Part shown: piece by piece, positions 60,459 through 64,000 of the stretch
Numbering within the stretch: position 1 is the stretch's first letter
Layout of the letters: every line of letters begins with the position of its first letter
Assembly: GCA_934717855.1 (NCBI GenBank)
Contig: CAKUZI010000005.1
Coordinates: 113,687-177,686 of the forward strand
Reading direction: 5' to 3'
Length of the DNA stretch: 64,000 nt
Origin: an uncultured Candidatus Melainabacteria bacterium
GTDB lineage: Bacteria; Cyanobacteriota; Vampirovibrionia; Gastranaerophilales; Gastranaerophilaceae
The notes under the pieces: generated by a model
Seen by the model: only the letters and a program-made list of their open reading frames with translations
Database searches by the model: none
Told to the model about the DNA's origin: nothing
Made by a program: the position numbers and the translations under genes

Positions 60459-62324
60459 ATGCTAGATTTTAAAGAACAAAACGACAAAGAAAGAGCTTTT
60501 TTTGAACAAGATTTTTCTCCTGTAAATAAAATTCTGCAAAGGATTCGAAATTCTCTCATAACAGGTAAAAAATTAAATATTACAGACTTGGATCTGTCTA
60601 ATATTATAAATTTTAACAGAGCAGAAACTCTTGTTTATATTACTCTTTTTCAATCCGGTCAAAAATTTATCCGATACGGAAGCAAAAGACAGGATTTTGA
60701 AACAACTTTAAATCGCAATGTTGAAATGTTACGACAAAATAAAAAGTTTTCAGAATTTGATATTGCAGATGAAAACAAATGCCGTATTATGTTGGAATAT
60801 GTTATAGACAGACATCCCGTTTCGCCTGCAAAGTTAAACTCTGAGCGTTTTGACCAATCTCGTTTTGAAATAGGAATAAATGGTTTAGAATTAAGAAAAG
60901 ACGGAATTTCTTATTATTACATGCCAACTGACGCAATTTCTTTAAGTCACATGGGCTTGCGTTCTGTTTTAGAAACTTTAGTTAGAAAAACTCCAATTGC
61001 AAAGCTTTCAAACAGTAGATCAAAAAGATTAGAAATTCTTTCGCAGTCAAATGATTATGAATATTATCTATTCAGGAGCAGAGCGTTTATTTCATACAAA
61101 AATGACTGTATTCCTTTATATAGAGGGAATATTAGATACACAGAATTTAGCTATGATGTCCTTTATAATCAGGTAATAAAATCCGCAGATTGGCTATTGG
61201 CAAATATGTATGATGACGGACGTTTTTTGTACTATTACGATTGTTGTGACGATACTTACAAAGACCACGAGCATCCTACAAGACCTGAAAACAATTTGTA
61301 TTACAATGATTTAAGACATTGTGGCGGGATTATTGCATTAATCAGAGCATACGAACTTACCTCTGATGAAAAGTATATTAAATACGCTAAAAAAGCTGTT
61401 GATTGGAGTATTTCAATCTCTAAATCTCACGATACTCAGTGGGGGAAAGCTTATTATGCGTTTTATAACAGAAAAGCAAAACTTGGCGGAACTGGTGTTT
61501 TGTTAGTCGCAATGATGCAATATCGTTCATTTACCGGCGACAAATCATATGATGAATATATAAAAGGCTATACTCGCCATATTATGAGTAGAGTTTATAA
61601 AAATGGAGAAATTTTGGGTTATTATATTCACCCTCAATTCCAAAACGGCGAACCTTTGATTAACATGACAGATGAAGAACGCAAAGAAACGTTCTCATTC
61701 TATTACCCAGGAGAAGCTCTTTTGGGATTAGCTCTTTTTGCGAATAATTTCTTAGATGATGAAGATTTAGCTAAAGAAGTTAGAAAAATTGGCAAAAAGG
61801 CACTAGATTGGATTATAGACGAAAGGCCTCATATTTATGCAGACTTGTTTACGGCACTTCCATCGGATGCTTGGTTGATGCAAGCGATTGAAGAATGGTG
61901 TAAAGACAAAGATTTCCAAAAGCAAAATTATATAAATTTTGTTTTTACAGATGCCGCAACAATGGTGGAAAAGACATACAGACGTGATGACTCTCCATAT
62001 ATTGATTACGAGGGCGGTTATTATTACGAATACGGAGACCATTATTTCCCTGATGGAGCACGTTCCGAGGGATTGATTGCATCGTATTATCTTGCAAAAT
62101 ATTTAAAAATGGACACATTGGCAGAAAAACTTTTGAATGCTTGTAAACGAGTTGCAATGTGCCAATTTCACCTTTTTAATGATGAAATAAACAATTATTC
62201 TCACAAAAATCCTGAACGTTCTTTGAATTCTATAAGATTTAAAGCAACAAGGCAATGGGTTAGAGTTGACTCAATTCAGCACGTAGCTTGCTTCTTTGCA
62301 AGATTGTATAAAGCAGAGAATTAA
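60459..62324 (+). CDS. Helical-toroid (six-hairpin glycosidase-like) protein with an extra N-terminal domain
   Basis: A 621-residue protein. Residues about 1-200 form an unrecognised alpha/beta domain. The C-terminal 400 residues have the repeated helix-hairpin pattern of (alpha/alpha)6 toroids: SADWLLANMYDDGRFLYYYD, CGGIIALIRAYELTSDEKYI, GGTGVLLVAMMQY and YPGEALLGLALFANNF, then GARSEGLIASYYLAKYL. Such folds occur in glycosidases, uronate epimerases and lanthipeptide cyclases; the acidic and aromatic residues fit a carbohydrate site. No signal peptide is present, so it acts in the cytoplasm unless exported otherwise. There is no ribosome binding site; the -10 ends six bases before the ATG. 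Confidence 0.6.
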   Translation: MLDFKEQNDKERAFFEQDFSPVNKILQRIRNSLITGKKLNITDLDLSNIINFNRAETLVYITLFQSGQKFIRYGSKRQDFETTLNRNVEMLRQNKKFSEFDIADENKCRIMLEYVIDRHPVSPAKLNSERFDQSRFEIGINGLELRKDGISYYYMPTDAISLSHMGLRSVLETLVRKTPIAKLSNSRSKRLEILSQSNDYEYYLFRSRAFISYKNDCIPLYRGNIRYTEFSYDVLYNQVIKSADWLLANMYDDGRFLYYYDCCDDTYKDHEHPTRPENNLYYNDLRHCGGIIALIRAYELTSDEKYIKYAKKAVDWSISISKSHDTQWGKAYYAFYNRKAKLGGTGVLLVAMMQYRSFTGDKSYDEYIKGYTRHIMSRVYKNGEILGYYIHPQFQNGEPLINMTDEERKETFSFYYPGEALLGLALFANNFLDDEDLAKEVRKIGKKALDWIIDERPHIYADLFTALPSDAWLMQAIEEWCKDKDFQKQNYINFVFTDAATMVEKTYRRDDSPYIDYEGGYYYEYGDHYFPDGARSEGLIASYYLAKYLKMDTLAEKLLNACKRVAMCQFHLFNDEINNYSHKNPERSLNSIRFKATRQWVRVDSIQHVACFFARLYKAEN

Positions 62325-62340
62325 TTATAGAAAATATATA

Positions 62341-63801
62341 TTACATATTTGGCAATTCAGGACCACCTAGTTTTCTATACAAATCTATAACTTCTTTAGA
62401 AACTTTACGGCCCTCTATAAGTTTGGCAAAAGTTTCGGCTATAAATTCACCTGGTCCACTAGTTGAATATCCAGAAACCTTGCTAGCTATTCGAATATTA
62501 TCATCATTATCAACCCAATCTTTCAGTTCTTGTGAATACTTTGAATAGTCGTAATTATATTTTACTGTAGTCAAACAGCGAGGCTTCATATCTTGTAGAT
62601 GCCCCATTTCATGGTAAATTGTAGCGAATGGACTTGATTTATCTAGTTCATCAATATATAGCTCAATAGGATAAAAATTTTCTTTTTTACCAGTATATTC
62701 TTCTGTATATTTTATAATTTCTGTTAATTTCTTTGGCTCTATCTCTTTAATAGTTTCTACTTTATCTAAAAAGCCTTTTTCAACTAATTTTTCGGCATAT
62801 TGTTTATCGCTGACTATTAGATTATTAACATAACTTGCTTCATTTTGTTCTTTCAACAAAGCTGTCATTGTTTTACGAATTTCAATCTGTTCTTTTAATG
62901 AAAGATTTTTAATATCATTTAAACTTGTATTAATGCCTGCTTCTTTAAACATAGATATATTCTTCTCATCTTTAAACAGTGATTGAATTACCTCTAATGG
63001 ATTTTTTGTATACGCATTTATTGCATTACGCATATTTTCTATTGCAACGCTTACTCTAACAGCAGAGTTAAAAGATTTCTCTCGTTGACAGTCTTTAATT
63101 ATGTCTATAAGCATATCTCCAGTTTCTGGAGCAAACAGCGAATTCACTTTAATTTTTCCATCTTCTGTTTTTTCGAAATATCCATGCTTCAAAGCTTTTT
63201 GGAAATCATTGTTTACAGCCTCTATTGGGTCTGAAAAGAATTTCTTATTCAAGAAAAAACTGCCAAAATATTTTTTTAATTTTTGAGGCAAATTACTATC
63301 CGAAATAACTCCAGCAAGAGAATGCTCTCCCAAAATATTTTGATCATCAGTGAACAAAATTTGTTTAGGCATTCTTAATTTACCTTTCATGCGATTTGAA
63401 ACATTTACAAAACCCTCATTCAGCCAATTTATAGCCGATAAATCATTTTCACTAAAGTTATTATAAGATTTTATTCCAAGATTTTCTTGCCCAAATTTTA
63501 TTGCCTCTTCCAATGTTTGTGCTGGCTTAAATTCGATATGTTCTGCTAGTTGTTTTGTTTCTGAAGTCCTACCTTTCATCACTAAAAAAGCAATAAGTCC
63601 AGCAGTTGCCAAAACACCTGCGCCAATACCAACTTTGGCTCCGGTTGAAAGCTTTTTCTTTTTCTCGTCTTCGCCTTGTTTTACAAACTCATCAGATTTT
63701 TGAACAGGAATAGTTGCTAATCCGCTATTTGCCCCCCCCCCGACGGCATTTATTTGTGGAGCTACTCCAGCAAAATTCACATTTTTTACTGCGTCTAACA
63801 T
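62341..63801 (-). CDS. Membrane-anchored HExxH metallopeptidase-like protein with F-motif and G10 tract
   Basis: A 486-residue protein. The N-terminus MLDAVKNVNFAGVAPQIN carries the F-A-G motif. Gly residues 21-23 and the next Ala are encoded by a G10 tract. A KKKK stretch then precedes a single membrane helix (about 54-75). The large remainder ends in a zinc-peptidase region with H397-EMG-H401 and, about 50 residues later, GPGEFIAETFAK supplying a possible third ligand (E452 or E456), as in gluzincins of the anthrax-lethal-factor-like type. With ten G the gene is in frame. AAAGG precedes the ATG. The activity is inferred from the motif alone. Confidence 0.72.
   Translation of the reverse strand: MLDAVKNVNFAGVAPQINAVGGGANSGLATIPVQKSDEFVKQGEDEKKKKLSTGAKVGIGAGVLATAGLIAFLVMKGRTSETKQLAEHIEFKPAQTLEEAIKFGQENLGIKSYNNFSENDLSAINWLNEGFVNVSNRMKGKLRMPKQILFTDDQNILGEHSLAGVISDSNLPQKLKKYFGSFFLNKKFFSDPIEAVNNDFQKALKHGYFEKTEDGKIKVNSLFAPETGDMLIDIIKDCQREKSFNSAVRVSVAIENMRNAINAYTKNPLEVIQSLFKDEKNISMFKEAGINTSLNDIKNLSLKEQIEIRKTMTALLKEQNEASYVNNLIVSDKQYAEKLVEKGFLDKVETIKEIEPKKLTEIIKYTEEYTGKKENFYPIELYIDELDKSSPFATIYHEMGHLQDMKPRCLTTVKYNYDYSKYSQELKDWVDNDDNIRIASKVSGYSTSGPGEFIAETFAKLIEGRKVSKEVIDLYRKLGGPELPNM
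63732..63741 (-). repeat. Poly-G tract (10 G on the coding strand) near the start of the metallopeptidase gene
   Basis: Ten consecutive G after codon 20, preceded by GCCGTC and followed by C, the same immediate context (GTC-G10-C) as in the pseudopilin at 22497. In this state the frame is open. Confidence 0.88.
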
Positions 63802-63955
63802 TCTTTTCCTTTCAAAAACAGTTTTCCCTATATCTATTAAGTAATAAATATAAAAAAAATTGTTAGTTCTGTTACAATTTATTAAATTTTGAATTTACTA
63901 TTCTAGGCAGATCGCGGAACAGAGTCCGCGATGACAGATTATAATACAACATAAT
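63802..63955. other. Intergenic region with an 8-bp palindrome
   Basis: Contains the upstream region of the 62341 gene and a perfect inverted repeat ATCGCGGA-ACAGAG-TCCGCGAT (63911-63932), GC-rich in AT-rich DNA, of the kind seen in dispersed palindromic repeats. No reading frame is credible. Confidence 0.5.
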
Positions 63956-63982
63956 AAAAAAGACCAACAAGTCTGTTAGTCT
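63956..63982 (-). terminator. Terminator of a minus-strand gene beyond the right edge
   Basis: On the minus strand AGACTAACA and TGTTGGTCT pair (one G-U) around GACT and are followed by TTTTTT. It should end a gene transcribed leftward from outside the window. Confidence 0.75.
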
Positions 63983-64000
63983 GGAAAAAGGGAAAGGAAA

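Noticed and set aside
1..64000. CRISPR array, prophage, integrase or insertion sequence
   Set aside because: No regularly spaced repeats, cas-like genes, transposase or phage structural genes were seen.

Overview
The window looks like a chromosome segment of a low-GC, Gram-negative-type (diderm) gut bacterium, most likely from the non-photosynthetic cyanobacterial sister class Vampirovibrionia/Melainabacteria (order Gastranaerophilales). The placement is an inference. It rests on low GC, lipid A genes (lpxI, lpxB) beside an LptD/OstA-type protein, single-copy housekeeping genes of ordinary bacterial type, many scattered prepilin-like genes with an almost invariant FTLAEVLITLGIIGVV start, and several proteins that share a short N-terminal F-x-A/G motif which I associate from memory with this group. 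No rRNA, CRISPR array, transposase, integrase or phage gene was seen.

Layout. 1-1.8 kb: tail of a GH38-type mannosidase and a pseudopilin gene containing a C9 tract. 1.8-5.6 kb: long glnA upstream region, glnA, a DUF512 radical-SAM protein and a PadR regulator. 5.7-8 kb: pilin-like gene and ilvB. 8-10.2 kb: tandem F-motif paralogues with duplicated leaders, then two small exported coiled-coil proteins. 10.2-16 kb: rph, small zinc-ribbon and membrane proteins, a PHP phosphoesterase, a pseudopilin facing an HTH regulator across overlapping promoters, and prfB with its programmed +1 frameshift. 16-25.6 kb: membrane proteins, a 5'-nucleotidase-like protein, glyS, a pseudopilin switched out of frame by a G10 tract, tRNA-Lys, an HTH regulator, pth and a TPR protein. 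25.6-33 kb: two zinc dehydrogenases, a GNAT-like protein, ilvC, an OB-HD nuclease and two thymidylate-kinase-like genes. 33-39.5 kb: pseudopilin, radical SAM-MFS operon, dgt and a large helical protein. 39.5-45.7 kb: envelope cluster (M23 peptidase, LptD-like, class II aldolase, lpxI, lpxB). 45.7-54 kb: STAND-like ATPase with TPRs, rsmG, a GspF/PilC platform protein, ybaK, an FAD protein, an F-motif protein and a matrixin-like protease. 54-59 kb: smc-scpA-scpB. 59-64 kb: F-motif protein, a helical-toroid glycosidase-like protein and a membrane metallopeptidase with a G10 tract.

How the genes work together. IlvB and IlvC are two steps of branched-chain amino acid synthesis but are unlinked. 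Smc, ScpA and ScpB form the condensin. LpxI, LpxB and the LptD-like protein make and place the lipid A-containing outer leaflet, and the M23 protein probably remodels peptidoglycan. The pseudopilins plus the GspF/PilC protein point to a type II secretion/type IV pilus-like machine whose ATPase and peptidase lie outside the window.

The most unusual signals are three. (1) Three C/G homopolymers of 9-10 bases near the 5' ends of surface-type genes, one of which puts its pseudopilin out of frame, as phase-variable contingency loci do. (2) A family of proteins sharing an N-terminal F-motif, four of which also share a TAGC-A-tract box about 30 bases before the start codon. (3) Five genes without a ribosome binding site in which the -10 box ends exactly 6 bases before the ATG, predicting leaderless mRNAs.
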